A stretch of DNA of 9,685 nucleotides from JAGVSR01 sp046074825 (lineage in GTDB: Bacteria > Pseudomonadota > Alphaproteobacteria > Rhizobiales > Hyphomicrobiaceae). Under the pieces are notes generated by a model. That model was not told the origin of the DNA. It did no database searches and saw only the letters and a list, made by a program, of their open reading frames with translations. Both the position numbers and the translations under genes were made by a program. This document shows positions 1 to 6,586 of the stretch, piece after piece. The stretch is from contig JBJTOZ010000149.1 in the NCBI GenBank assembly GCA_046074825.1, forward strand, positions 1 to 9,685, in the 5' to 3' direction. How positions within the stretch are numbered: the stretch's first letter is position 1; the number at the start of each line of letters is the position of its first letter.

Positions 1-804
1 AATTCGTGTCATGCCGACATTCTGAAGAACTTCAAGATGTTTGATGTAGTTATCAGAAAAGGTCATCCAGAAACGAATCTGTTTTAAACCCTTGATATTT
101 TTTACAAGGCTTTCTTCTTCCTCGTGATAGATAAGGTAACTCTTTCTAGGCCCAACTTCTGGATAGTCAATCATGCAAGCGATTGAAAGCGGATCAATTT
201 CTATCCATTTTCCTTCTTTCCAATATTTACCTCTTTGGGTCACTTCTCTCAGATTAATTTCAGGATTAAAGTTCGTCGCGAAAGCTTTGCCATGACTCCC
301 ATCGTTGCAATCAATGATATCGATTGTCGTTATCTCATCAAAGAGATACTCCTGTGCATAAGCACAATAGATATTTGATTGTCCTGGGTCAAAGCCGCAC
401 CCTAATACAGCCATAATCCCTTTGGCTTTAAATTTTGAATGATATGGCCATTGCCATTTGTAAGTGAATTTAGCTTCATCTCGAGGCTCATAGTTAGCAG
501 TATCCATGTAATGAACACCCGTCTGAAGACAAGCATCCATAATGGGTAGGTCCTGATATGGCAGAGCCATATTGATAACGAGATCTGGTTGAACTTTCTT
601 TATAAGTTTAACAGTGGCCTTTACGTTATCTGCATCTAATTCAGATATTTGAATTTTAGTTTTGCATTTCTTGGCAACAGATTTACAACTTTCAATACGT
701 CGTGATGCTAGATGAATTTTCTTAAAGATCTTACGATTCTTTGCACACTTTTGTGCTGTAACTGAGCCTGCTGCTCCGGCTCCAATAATTAAAACATTAT
801 CCAA
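1..804 (-). CDS. Carboxynorspermidine dehydrogenase-like protein (saccharopine dehydrogenase family), 3'-truncated by window edge
   Basis: The 268 visible residues have an N-terminal Rossmann nucleotide-binding segment (DNVLIIGAGAAGS, residues 2-14). Family signatures follow: DLVINMALPYQDLPIMDAC (74-92), DTANYEPRDE (101-110), GCGFDPG (135-141), and a substrate-domain stretch containing DCNDGSHGKAFATNFNPEIN (165-184) and GPRKSYLIYHEE (218-229). These match the LYS1-like enzymes that reduce the Schiff base of aspartate semialdehyde and a diamine to carboxynorspermidine or carboxyspermidine with NADPH, in cytosolic polyamine synthesis. Full-length members are about 400 residues, so roughly one third is missing beyond position 1. 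The start must be TTG (802-804): an in-frame TAA lies two codons upstream, the next in-frame ATG is at residue 79, inside the fold, and a GGAGA ribosome site (812-816) sits 7 nt before it. The partner decarboxylase (nspC) is not in view. Saccharopine dehydrogenase proper is a less likely alternative. Confidence 0.88.
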   Translation of the reverse strand, partial: MDNVLIIGAGAAGSVTAQKCAKNRKIFKKIHLASRRIESCKSVAKKCKTKIQISELDADNVKATVKLIKKVQPDLVINMALPYQDLPIMDACLQTGVHYMDTANYEPRDEAKFTYKWQWPYHSKFKAKGIMAVLGCGFDPGQSNIYCAYAQEYLFDEITTIDIIDCNDGSHGKAFATNFNPEINLREVTQRGKYWKEGKWIEIDPLSIACMIDYPEVGPRKSYLIYHEEEESLVKNIKGLKQIRFWMTFSDNYIKHLEVLQNVGMTRI

Positions 805-1008
805 TTCTTAATCTCCATAATACATCAAGTCATCATTTTTAGCATAAACCGTTAAAAGAGCTCTAAAGGGTCTCAATCATAAAGTCAGCCATTCTTTGAA
901 GCCTCTAAAATCCTTATTTTATTAACAATGCGATCAATCCATAGGCTACCGGCCAAAACTCACAACAAAGCCTGATACAAAAGAATTTTAGCGATAAACC
1001 AAAAAAGA
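805..1008. other. Divergent intergenic region, left part, no supported gene
   Basis: Together with the purE promoter and leader this makes a gap of about 310 bp between two divergent genes. I find no tRNA, repeat or convincing minus-strand promoter for the dehydrogenase here. On the minus strand, one frame from 1046 down to 885 reads as plausible protein apart from a single TGA at 960-962; this is treated as a finding and not called as a gene. Confidence 0.5.
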
Positions 1009-1037
1009 TTTGAGTGTGATAATGGTTTATTTATACT
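1009..1037 (+). promoter_or_regulatory. Sigma70-type promoter of purE-purK
   Basis: A -35 box TTGAGT (1009-1014) and a -10 box TATACT (1032-1037) are separated by exactly 17 nt. Transcription would begin near 1044 and give a leader of about 74 nt before purE. This is the best promoter match in the divergent gap and points into purE. No experimental support is available from sequence alone. Confidence 0.6.
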
Positions 1038-1087
1038 ACGCAAGATGGATTTTGACTTGTAAATATGACAAATCTCCTCTAAATCCG

Positions 1088-1101
1088 CCGCTCGCTTGCG
1101 G
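1088..1101 (+). promoter_or_regulatory. Small GC-rich hairpin just before purE
   Basis: CCGC (1088-1091) and GCGG (1098-1101) can pair around a six-base loop, ending 16 nt before the purE ATG. It stands out in an otherwise AT-rich leader, and no good Shine-Dalgarno lies between it and the start codon. It may influence translation of purE, but a four-base stem is short and could be chance. Confidence 0.25.
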
Positions 1102-1117
1102 AAATAAATAAACGCTC

Positions 1118-1618
1118 ATGGCAAAAACACCACCTTTAGTTGGTATAATTATGGGAAGCCAATCGGATTGGTCGACCATGGTATCAACCGCGCAAATCTT
1201 AAGTGACCTTCGCGTTCCCTTTGAAACCAAAATTGTCTCAGCCCACAGAACTCCAGATAGACTCATAGCTTATGCAAAATCCGCAAAAGAGCGTGGTCTT
1301 AAAATCATTGTAGCGGGCGCGGGAGGAGCTGCACATCTACCAGGCATGACAGCATCTATGACAGAATTGCCAGTGTTCGGTGTACCAATTCTTACAAAGA
1401 CTCTTAATGGGATTGACAGCCTTTATTCGATTGTACAAATGCCGGCTGGAATTCCTGTGGGCACATTAGCAATTGGTGAGGCTGGAGCTCAAAATGCTGG
1501 TCTTCTTGCAGCTCAAATCCTTGCCCTCAACGATCCTTCTCTTGCTAAACGGATAAATATTTTCAGAGAGCGTCTTACCGCTTTAGTTGCGGAAACTCCA
1601 AAGGATAAGGGCTCGTAA
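1118..1618 (+). CDS. purE: N5-carboxyaminoimidazole ribonucleotide mutase PurE (class I)
   Basis: PurE moves the carboxylate of N5-CAIR to carbon 4 to give CAIR, a step of cytosolic de novo purine synthesis. The 166-residue length is typical of class I bacterial enzymes. The phosphate-binding GSQSD lies at residues 13-17, the active-site loop SAHRTP with its conserved histidine at 41-46 (His43), and the glycine-rich AGAGGAAHLPGM at 66-77. These are followed by the conserved TELPVFGVPI and GIDSLYSIVQMPAGIPVGT stretches. The ATG start fits the family N-terminus (MAKTPPLVGIIMGS), although the only purine-rich bases upstream are poorly placed. purK begins 4 nt after the stop, so the two genes are almost certainly cotranscribed and translationally coupled from the promoter at 1009-1037. 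PurE depends on the PurK product, which makes the pairing functional. Confidence 0.97.
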   Translation: MAKTPPLVGIIMGSQSDWSTMVSTAQILSDLRVPFETKIVSAHRTPDRLIAYAKSAKERGLKIIVAGAGGAAHLPGMTASMTELPVFGVPILTKTLNGIDSLYSIVQMPAGIPVGTLAIGEAGAQNAGLLAAQILALNDPSLAKRINIFRERLTALVAETPKDKGS

Positions 1619-1622
1619 TCAC

Positions 1623-2729
1623 TTGATTTCATCTTCTTTTGAAGTACTTCCTCCAGGTTCAATTATCGGTATTCTGGGGAGTGGGCAGCTGGGACGTATG
1701 CTTGCCCTTGCCGCAGCACGAATGGGACTTAAATGTCATATATTTTCAGATGTAACTGGTCCAGCCTTCGATGTAGCTTCCTCTCATATTCAAGCGCGTT
1801 ATGATGATGAGAAAGCGCTTGCTGAATTTGCAAAACCTTTAGCTGTTGCAACTTACGAATTTGAAAACATTCCTCTTGAAACTGTAGAATTTCTAAATCG
1901 TTTTGTTCCTGTTCGACCAGGACAAAAAGCTCTTGCCTGCGCTCAAGACAGAATAAAAGAGAAAAATCTTGCTCGTTCACTAGGATCTCTTACAGCCCCA
2001 TACGCTCAAATAGACAGTCTTAATGATTTGGAAAATGTAGTTAAAAAAGAAATTCCTATTCCATGCATCTTAAAAACACGGCGATTTGGTTATGATGGAA
2101 AAGGACAATCAAAAATTCTAAAAGTAGATGATATAGAAAGTGCCTGGCAAAGCATGAAAAATCTGCCTTCAATCCTTGAGGGCTTCGTTAAATTTCAACG
2201 TGAGATTTCCGTAGTAGCAGCTCGCGCACTTGATGGATCTTTTTGCGCATATGATGTTACTGAAAATGAACACGTAGATCATATTTTGCGACGCTCTATA
2301 GCACCCGCTCGTATTAGTTCTAAAACTGCAAAGAAAGCCATCCAAATAGCCCAGAGTGTTGCGAATGAACTCGAATATGTTGGTGTTTATGCTATTGAAT
2401 ATTTTGCTCTTCATCACGAAGGATCAGAAACTATCCTCTTTAATGAAATGGCCCCCAGGGTCCATAATTCGGGACATTGGACCCAAGACGGGGCTCTAAC
2501 TTCCCAATTCGAGCAACACATTCGTGCGATCGTCGGATGGCCATTAGGACCCACCACATTAAAAGCAGCTGGTGTAGAAATGGTTAACCTTATAGGAGAA
2601 CAAATTTTATCCTGGAAAACAATTATCACTGAGCCCGATGCGATTCTGCATCACTACGGTAAAACTGAGATCCGAGATGGTAGAAAGATGGGACATGTTA
2701 ATCGCCTACTCTCAAAAAGGCCACTTTAG
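1623..2729 (+). CDS. purK: N5-carboxyaminoimidazole ribonucleotide synthase PurK
   Basis: PurK is an ATP-grasp enzyme that carboxylates aminoimidazole ribonucleotide with ATP and bicarbonate, feeding PurE. The 368-residue protein shows GILGSGQLGRM at 16-26 (often GGGQLGRM in relatives), ATYEFENIP (76-84), the ATP-grasp lysine region KTRRFGYDGKGQ (151-162), YAIEYFAL near 256-263, and the metal/ATP-binding block NEMAPRVHNSGHWT (274-287). The C-terminal barrel ends with HHYGKTEIRDGRKMGHVNRL. An open frame continues upstream to a TTG at 1587 inside purE, but homologs begin only about ten residues before LPPGSIIGIL. I therefore choose the TTG at 1623, 4 nt after the purE stop, with AAGGG (1607-1611) 11 nt upstream. 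No ATG is available before residue 26. The start is less certain than the identity. Confidence 0.95.
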   Translation: MISSSFEVLPPGSIIGILGSGQLGRMLALAAARMGLKCHIFSDVTGPAFDVASSHIQARYDDEKALAEFAKPLAVATYEFENIPLETVEFLNRFVPVRPGQKALACAQDRIKEKNLARSLGSLTAPYAQIDSLNDLENVVKKEIPIPCILKTRRFGYDGKGQSKILKVDDIESAWQSMKNLPSILEGFVKFQREISVVAARALDGSFCAYDVTENEHVDHILRRSIAPARISSKTAKKAIQIAQSVANELEYVGVYAIEYFALHHEGSETILFNEMAPRVHNSGHWTQDGALTSQFEQHIRAIVGWPLGPTTLKAAGVEMVNLIGEQILSWKTIITEPDAILHHYGKTEIRDGRKMGHVNRLLSKRPL

Positions 2730-2876
2730 GAGTGTTAAAAATTGCCCATTACGCTAAATCGAGAGATTAGCTCATGGACAACTCCGCTACACTTTGTTAG
2801 GAAGACCAGCATAATACTAAGGTATGTAGGTATACAGTCCTCATTCCTTTAAACAAAACATTTGAGGTATAGACCA
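2730..2876 (+). promoter_or_regulatory. Leader between purK and rpsU
   Basis: A 147-nt spacer precedes rpsU and ends in a GAGG ribosome site (2864-2867) placed 9 nt before a TTG start. It has a tandem GGTATGTA/GGTATACA near 2821-2836. I could not find a confident promoter or a terminator for purK, so rpsU may be read through from purEK or use its own weak promoter. Nothing else is recognisable. Confidence 0.35.
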
Positions 2877-3203
2877 TTGCAAGTCATTGTAAGAGACAAC
2901 AATATCGATCAAGCTCTTAAAGCACTTAAGAAAAAAATGCAGCGAGAGGGTATATTCCGTGAAATGAAGCTTCGTAATCACTTCGAAAAACCCTCTGAAA
3001 AGAAAGCTCGCGAGAAGGCTGAAGCCATTCGCCGTGCTCGCAAACTTGCAAGGAAAAAATTGCAGCGCGAAGGACTTTTGCCTGCTAGCAAGCCACTCAG
3101 TCCAATGAAGGGAGGTCCTGCACAAGGGGGGCCTGGCGGAAGGGGTGGTTTCAACCGTTCTGGATCTGGCGGAGGTGGTTATTCATCTGGCGGGGGTTTT
3201 TAA
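2877..3203 (+). CDS. rpsU: 30S ribosomal protein bS21 with glycine-rich C-terminal extension
   Basis: Residues 1-67 are a textbook alphaproteobacterial S21 (start QVIVRDNNIDQALKALKKK, then REGIFREMKLRNHFEKPSEK and the Arg/Lys-rich helix RRARKLARKK). S21 binds the 30S platform near the 16S 3' end and helps initiation on structured or weak messages. Family members usually stop at about 65-85 residues; this one is 108. The extra tail (about 68-108) begins LLPASKPLSPMKGG and becomes glycine, arginine, serine and aromatic rich (GGPGGRGGFNRSGSGGGGY, then SSGGGF). The frame opens at TTG 2862, but homologs start at the QV that follows TTG 2877, and GAGG sits 9 nt before that codon, so 2877 is chosen. 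It lies downstream of purK on the same strand and ends 75 nt before a convergent hydrolase gene. Confidence 0.95.
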   Translation: MQVIVRDNNIDQALKALKKKMQREGIFREMKLRNHFEKPSEKKAREKAEAIRRARKLARKKLQREGLLPASKPLSPMKGGPAQGGPGGRGGFNRSGSGGGGYSSGGGF

Positions 3204-3258
3204 ATACCACCAATTAGAAATTTATCTTCATTACCCATTACAATTCTGCAAACAACCA

Positions 3259-3280
3259 AAAATCTCGGTACTGAAATTTT
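3259..3280. terminator. Possible weak bidirectional terminator between rpsU and the hydrolase
   Basis: AAAAT (3259-3263) and ATTTT (3276-3280), with an inner TC/GA pair, can form an AT-rich stem between the two convergent genes. T runs follow on both strands, most clearly on the minus strand. The stem is weak and overlaps the hydrolase stop codon. The convergent arrangement makes a shared terminator plausible. Confidence 0.25.
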
Positions 3281-4088
3281 AAAAATATGATAGATTTTGT
3301 AGCCACTCTATTATTTTATTAAAAGATCCAAATTGATAGTGATCAGAATGTCCTGCACCAGGAAAAGTTAAGATTTTTGAAGGGCCTTTAACTGCAGAAG
3401 CTATTTCATTTCCCATCTCAACTGGAACTACCTCATCAGCTTCACCATGCACAACAAGAAGAGGAACTGAAATTTTTTTTGCGAATTTTAAATTTTCATA
3501 GCGATCTCTCATCAACAGTCGCGAAGGGAGCTGAGGATAGTGAAGCTCTGCTAAATCCACCATTGAGGTATAAGGCGCATCCAGAATAAGCCCTGCTATA
3601 TTTTTTTCTGCAGCAATTTGTAATGCAATGCCTGTTCCAAGGGACTCGCCGTAAAGGATGATTTGATTTTCAGGAATTCCTGCTTCCCTCAAAGAGTTAA
3701 AAACAATACGAGCATCGGAGATATTGCTCTTTTCAGAGGGGGTTCCATCTGTACCACTGTATCCTCTGTACGTCATCATGACGATACCATAGCCTTTGCC
3801 CATAAAATCCTGAATTCGCTCAGAGCGACTAGATAGAGAACCGCCATTTCCATGAAAATACAGAAGGGTATATTTTTTAGGCTGTGCATTCGCCCACCAT
3901 GTAAGAATTTTTGTTCCATCTGCTGCGGTAATTTCCTTTTCATAAACATTTCTCAATCCAACTTCTGAAGGAGAAACTCTGGTACTGTCGGAATGGTAGA
4001 GAAGGCGCCTCTCAAGGGCGAGAGAGCCAAATTTTACAAGAATAACCAGGAGAATGAGAAAAGAAAAAAATTTAATACTAAAAACCAT
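3279..4088 (-). CDS. Membrane-anchored alpha/beta hydrolase (BEM46/ABHD13-like)
   Basis: This 269-residue protein begins with a single hydrophobic segment (about 7-25) expected to act as an uncleaved membrane anchor or signal, with the catalytic domain outside the cytoplasm. The oxyanion motif HGNGG is at 79-83, the nucleophile elbow GESLG at 147-151 (Ser149), the acid in HGEADEVVP (Asp218), and the catalytic histidine in GAGHSD (His247), so the triad is complete. TYRGYSGTDGTPSE (106-119) is also typical of the BEM46/ABHD13/ABHD17 group of serine hydrolases. The substrate cannot be told from sequence; esterase or thioesterase activity on lipids is the family expectation. The start at 4088 gives a sensible anchor, although the Shine-Dalgarno is weak. 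A good promoter lies 132 nt upstream, so it is probably transcribed on its own. Confidence 0.88.
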   Translation of the reverse strand: MVFSIKFFSFLILLVILVKFGSLALERRLLYHSDSTRVSPSEVGLRNVYEKEITAADGTKILTWWANAQPKKYTLLYFHGNGGSLSSRSERIQDFMGKGYGIVMMTYRGYSGTDGTPSEKSNISDARIVFNSLREAGIPENQIILYGESLGTGIALQIAAEKNIAGLILDAPYTSMVDLAELHYPQLPSRLLMRDRYENLKFAKKISVPLLVVHGEADEVVPVEMGNEIASAVKGPSKILTFPGAGHSDHYQFGSFNKIIEWLQNLSYF

Positions 4089-4219
4089 GATTTTGTAAAA
4101 AGTCTCTTAATTCAATTGCAAAAGATTTTCTTGAAGGGAGAGTATTCAGAGCTGAAGAAAATTACAAACTACATACCTTTGAGAAATAGAGTTATTGAAG
4201 GACTACTATTGATGACAGT

Positions 4220-4248
4220 GTTATACAAAGATGATTTAGGTGTCTCAA
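4220..4248 (-). promoter_or_regulatory. Sigma70-type promoter of the alpha/beta hydrolase
   Basis: Read on the minus strand, TTGAGA (4243-4248) and TATAAC (4220-4225) are separated by 17 nt, a close match to the consensus. Transcription would begin near 4213, leaving a leader of about 125 nt before the ATG at 4088. It separates the hydrolase from the peptidase gene upstream. Confidence 0.55.
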
Positions 4249-4291
4249 TGAGGCGGGAAAGCATCTCTCAAAGGATGAAACAATCTTATAA

Positions 4292-4870
4292 TTAACGAAC
4301 CCCTTCAGCAATTTGTGCCGCAGTCTCCGGAGTGAAACCTATAGGATCGGTAAGATTATCTTCTGAAGGATCGTCAAAACAGGCGACAAGTCTTGCAGAG
4401 CGAACAGGACCTGGCAAATGACCGTAGGCAGATCCTCTACTTGTAGCAAGGTAAGGAGCAAAAGCTACGATATCATCACGAGAAAACAAACCTTCTCTTC
4501 TACCAAATTTGATTGACCAGCAATCTGCTTCATTTTCACTGGTAGGAGATGGAAAAAAAATATGTCCCATAACATGGTGGGCACATTCATGATTAAAGAA
4601 AAATATTTGCAATTTTTCTGGTAATGCAGCAAGACGCTCGTGATTTAAAGTAATAATTTGCATTCGGTTGACAATGCGTGCATGCGCGACATCTCCTAAA
4701 TCGTTCATATTAATGGAGTGAACCATTTGCCCCCTAAAATCTCGGCAGGTAAACGTTACCTCCCCAATTTTGATTGTTGTCCGCAAACCCTCGGTATCAT
4801 CAGCCAGGGAAATAGCCGGTGTTATAACCACCCCCATCAACAAAAGCAGAAGGCTTAAACCTCGCACCAT
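4292..4870 (-). CDS. Putative secreted zinc metallopeptidase (HExxH, M48-like)
   Basis: The chosen 192-residue product has a short, strongly hydrophobic signal peptide (MVRGLSLLLLLMG, cleavage likely after SLA near residue 23), so it should be exported. The HExxH motif HECAH is at 94-98 within FFNHECAHHVMGH. About 14 residues later comes ENEADCW, which matches the ExxAD third-ligand motif of M48-type gluzincins, with Glu112 as the likely zinc ligand. Four cysteines remain after the signal (42, 96, 117, 164), and a conserved-looking HLPGPVRSARL follows. It is much shorter than HtpX, lacks membrane helices and TPR repeats, and I do not recognise a named family. The open frame reaches a TTG at 4927, but GGAG (4877-4880) lies 6 nt before the ATG at 4870, which also gives a standard signal peptide. 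The substrate is unknown. It is separated from the hydrolase by 203 nt. Confidence 0.75.
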   Translation of the reverse strand: MVRGLSLLLLLMGVVITPAISLADDTEGLRTTIKIGEVTFTCRDFRGQMVHSINMNDLGDVAHARIVNRMQIITLNHERLAALPEKLQIFFFNHECAHHVMGHIFFPSPTSENEADCWSIKFGRREGLFSRDDIVAFAPYLATSRGSAYGHLPGPVRSARLVACFDDPSEDNLTDPIGFTPETAAQIAEGVR

Positions 4871-4893
4871 TGTCATCTCCAAATGACCTCTAC

Positions 4894-4910
4894 CTTTGCA
4901 ATTAGCAAAG
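4894..4910 (-). promoter_or_regulatory. Inverted repeat in the leader of the metallopeptidase gene
   Basis: CTTTGC (4894-4899) and GCAAAG (4905-4910) form a perfect 6-bp inverted repeat around a five-base loop, 13 nt upstream of the GGAG ribosome site. It could be a leader hairpin or an operator. No adjacent promoter could be assigned with confidence. Confidence 0.35.
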
Positions 4911-4927
4911 TTTAGTTTAGAGACCAA

Positions 4928-5179
4928 TATAACCTCTTTAAACTAGCTAAATACTAATTTGTAGCAAAAAAAATCTTTTAAAGTGTGTTATATATAATTT
5001 GAGTTTTCAACTTTTGACCATAGAAAGCATAGATTGAGGTAAATGCATCATGAAAAACATTCTACAATCCAATGTTCTTGCGATAATTTTGCAATTCTGC
5101 AAATGCCGTTGAGGGCTTTATTTCTATCTCTGCTCACAGACCTTATTTATGAGTGAGTGGAGTGGAAACTTTTTTGTCT
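4928..5179. other. Intergenic region between pntB and the metallopeptidase gene
   Basis: This 252-bp AT-rich gap holds the 3' trailer of the pnt operon and the upstream region of the peptidase gene, both on the minus strand. I see no clear terminator after pntB. On the plus strand a 20-codon frame (5050-5112) has a GAGG site upstream; it is discussed as a finding only. Confidence 0.4.
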
Positions 5180-6586
5180 CTAGTGAGCAAGAGACTTGGC
5201 AATATCTTCCGTCATTTTTTTTGCATCTCCAAGAACCATAACGGTATTGTCTCGATAAAAAACGGGATTATCAATACCAGCATATCCTGAGGCTAAAGAG
5301 CGCTTATTAAAGAAAACTGTCGCGGCTTTCCAGACTTGTAAAACAGGCATACCGTAAATTGGGGAGGTTTTGTCATCTTCTGCAGCTGGATTAACAACGT
5401 CATTCGCACCAATAACATAAACTGCATCTGCTTGGGAAAACTCGCTGTTTATATCCTCTAACTCAAAGACCTCATCATAGGGAACATTAGCTTCTGCGAG
5501 AAGCACGTTCATATGGCCTGGCATCCGCCCTGCAACAGGGTGAATAGCATATTTGACTTCAACGCCAGCTTTTTTGAGCTGATCACTCATCTCTCGTAAG
5601 GCATGTTGGGCTTGAGACACAGCCATACCATAGCCAGGTACGATGATAACTTTGGAAGCATTTTTTAATACGTAGGCTGCATCTTCTGCAGATCCTAATT
5701 TTACAGGTTTCTGCTCACCTTTCGAAGCACCACCTACAGATTCTCCACCAAAGCCACCAGCAATAACTGAGATGAAGGAGCGGTTCATCCCTTTACACAT
5801 GATGTAGGAAAGTATGGCGCCTGATGAACCGACTAGAGCTCCAGTAATGATGAGGGCAACATTGCCAAGAGTAAATCCAATTCCTGCTGCCGCCCAACCT
5901 GAGTATGAGTTGAGCATCGATACCACAACTGGCATATCTGCGCCGCCAATTGGAATGATTATGAGGACCCCAAAAATTAAGGCAAGAAGAGTAATTGACC
6001 AGAAAAGGAAAGCTGATCCTCCTGAGAGACAAAACTGAAATATCAACCATACTATTAAAAGAAGCAGGGAAGCATTAATTACATGTCGCATTGGTAATAG
6101 GATAGGGGATCCAGATAATTTGGCCGATAGTTTACCAAATGCTATTATTGAGCCTGTAAATGTTATGGCGCCTATTGTGACACCCAATGCCATTTCAACA
6201 AGGCTTGCAGCATGAATGTTCCTGGGGCTTCCAATTTCGAAAGCTTCGGGAGAATAAAGAGCACTCGCTGCTACGAAAACTGCTGCAAGACCTACCAGAG
6301 AATGGAAGGCAGCAACCAATTCTGGCATCTGTGTCATAGGGATTTCTCGGGCTATCTTTGCCCCTAAAAATCCTCCAATTCCAAGCCCTCCAACTATTAA
6401 AAACCAATTTAAAATAGAAGCCGGTTCATCAAGCAAACCAAAGGTCGTCAAAATGGCGATAGTCATGCCAGCCATACCAAAGAGATTTCCTTGTCGAGAA
6501 GTCTCAGGATGAGAGAGGCCTCGTAAAGCCAAAATAAAGAGTATGCCGGCTCCAAGATAGAGAAGGGCGGCAAAGTTGGCACTCAT
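5180..6586 (-). CDS. pntB: NAD(P) transhydrogenase subunit beta PntB
   Basis: PntB carries most of the transmembrane domain II and the cytoplasmic NADP(H)-binding domain III of the proton-translocating transhydrogenase, which makes NADPH from NADH at the expense of the proton gradient. The 468 residues match the family length (about 462-465). The N-terminal part (about 1-285) is a run of membrane helices containing FHSLVGLAA (His95) and GADMPVVVSMLNSYSG (215-230, Asp217 and Asn226). These align with the E. coli channel residues His91, Asp213 and Asn222. Domain III shows GYGMAVSQAQHA (318-329), GRMPGHMNVLLAEA (353-366), GANDVVNPAA (393-402), KRS (428-430) and GYAGIDNP (434-441). All key residues are present. 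The ATG at 6586 has GAGGA 10 nt upstream. A 107-nt gap separates it from pntAb, longer than the 10-nt pntAa-pntAb gap. Confidence 0.97.
   Translation of the reverse strand: MSANFAALLYLGAGILFILALRGLSHPETSRQGNLFGMAGMTIAILTTFGLLDEPASILNWFLIVGGLGIGGFLGAKIAREIPMTQMPELVAAFHSLVGLAAVFVAASALYSPEAFEIGSPRNIHAASLVEMALGVTIGAITFTGSIIAFGKLSAKLSGSPILLPMRHVINASLLLLIVWLIFQFCLSGGSAFLFWSITLLALIFGVLIIIPIGGADMPVVVSMLNSYSGWAAAGIGFTLGNVALIITGALVGSSGAILSYIMCKGMNRSFISVIAGGFGGESVGGASKGEQKPVKLGSAEDAAYVLKNASKVIIVPGYGMAVSQAQHALREMSDQLKKAGVEVKYAIHPVAGRMPGHMNVLLAEANVPYDEVFELEDINSEFSQADAVYVIGANDVVNPAAEDDKTSPIYGMPVLQVWKAATVFFNKRSLASGYAGIDNPVFYRDNTVMVLGDAKKMTEDIAKSLAH

Noticed and set aside
1036..1266. Minus-strand frame over the purE leader and 5' part
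   Set aside because: Antisense to purE, which is strongly supported by homology; no family features.
1587..1622. Twelve-codon N-terminal extension of purK overlapping purE
   Set aside because: Homologs begin near LPPGSIIGIL, the extension is arginine-rich because it reads purE in another frame, and the TTG at 1623 gives the standard length and near-contiguous gene spacing.
2730..2861. Possible tRNA or small RNA between purK and rpsU
   Set aside because: No T-loop consensus, acceptor stem or CCA-like end can be found, and no stable extended stem is visible by eye.
3993..4295. Plus-strand frame of about 100 codons overlapping the hydrolase start
   Set aside because: The first third is antisense to the hydrolase N-terminus, no ribosome site precedes any candidate start, and the rest overlaps the hydrolase promoter and leader. 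The lysine-rich translation is typical of chance frames in AT-rich DNA.
4871..4927. Nineteen-codon extension of the metallopeptidase start to TTG 4927
   Set aside because: It would put a polar stretch before the signal peptide, and its codons cover the inverted repeat and the GGAG site that fits the ATG at 4870.
5176..5195. GTCTC/GAGAC inverted repeat next to the pntB stop, first thought to be the operon terminator
   Set aside because: On the minus strand the stem is followed by A residues rather than T, and the stem is only 5 bp, so it does not fit a rho-independent terminator.
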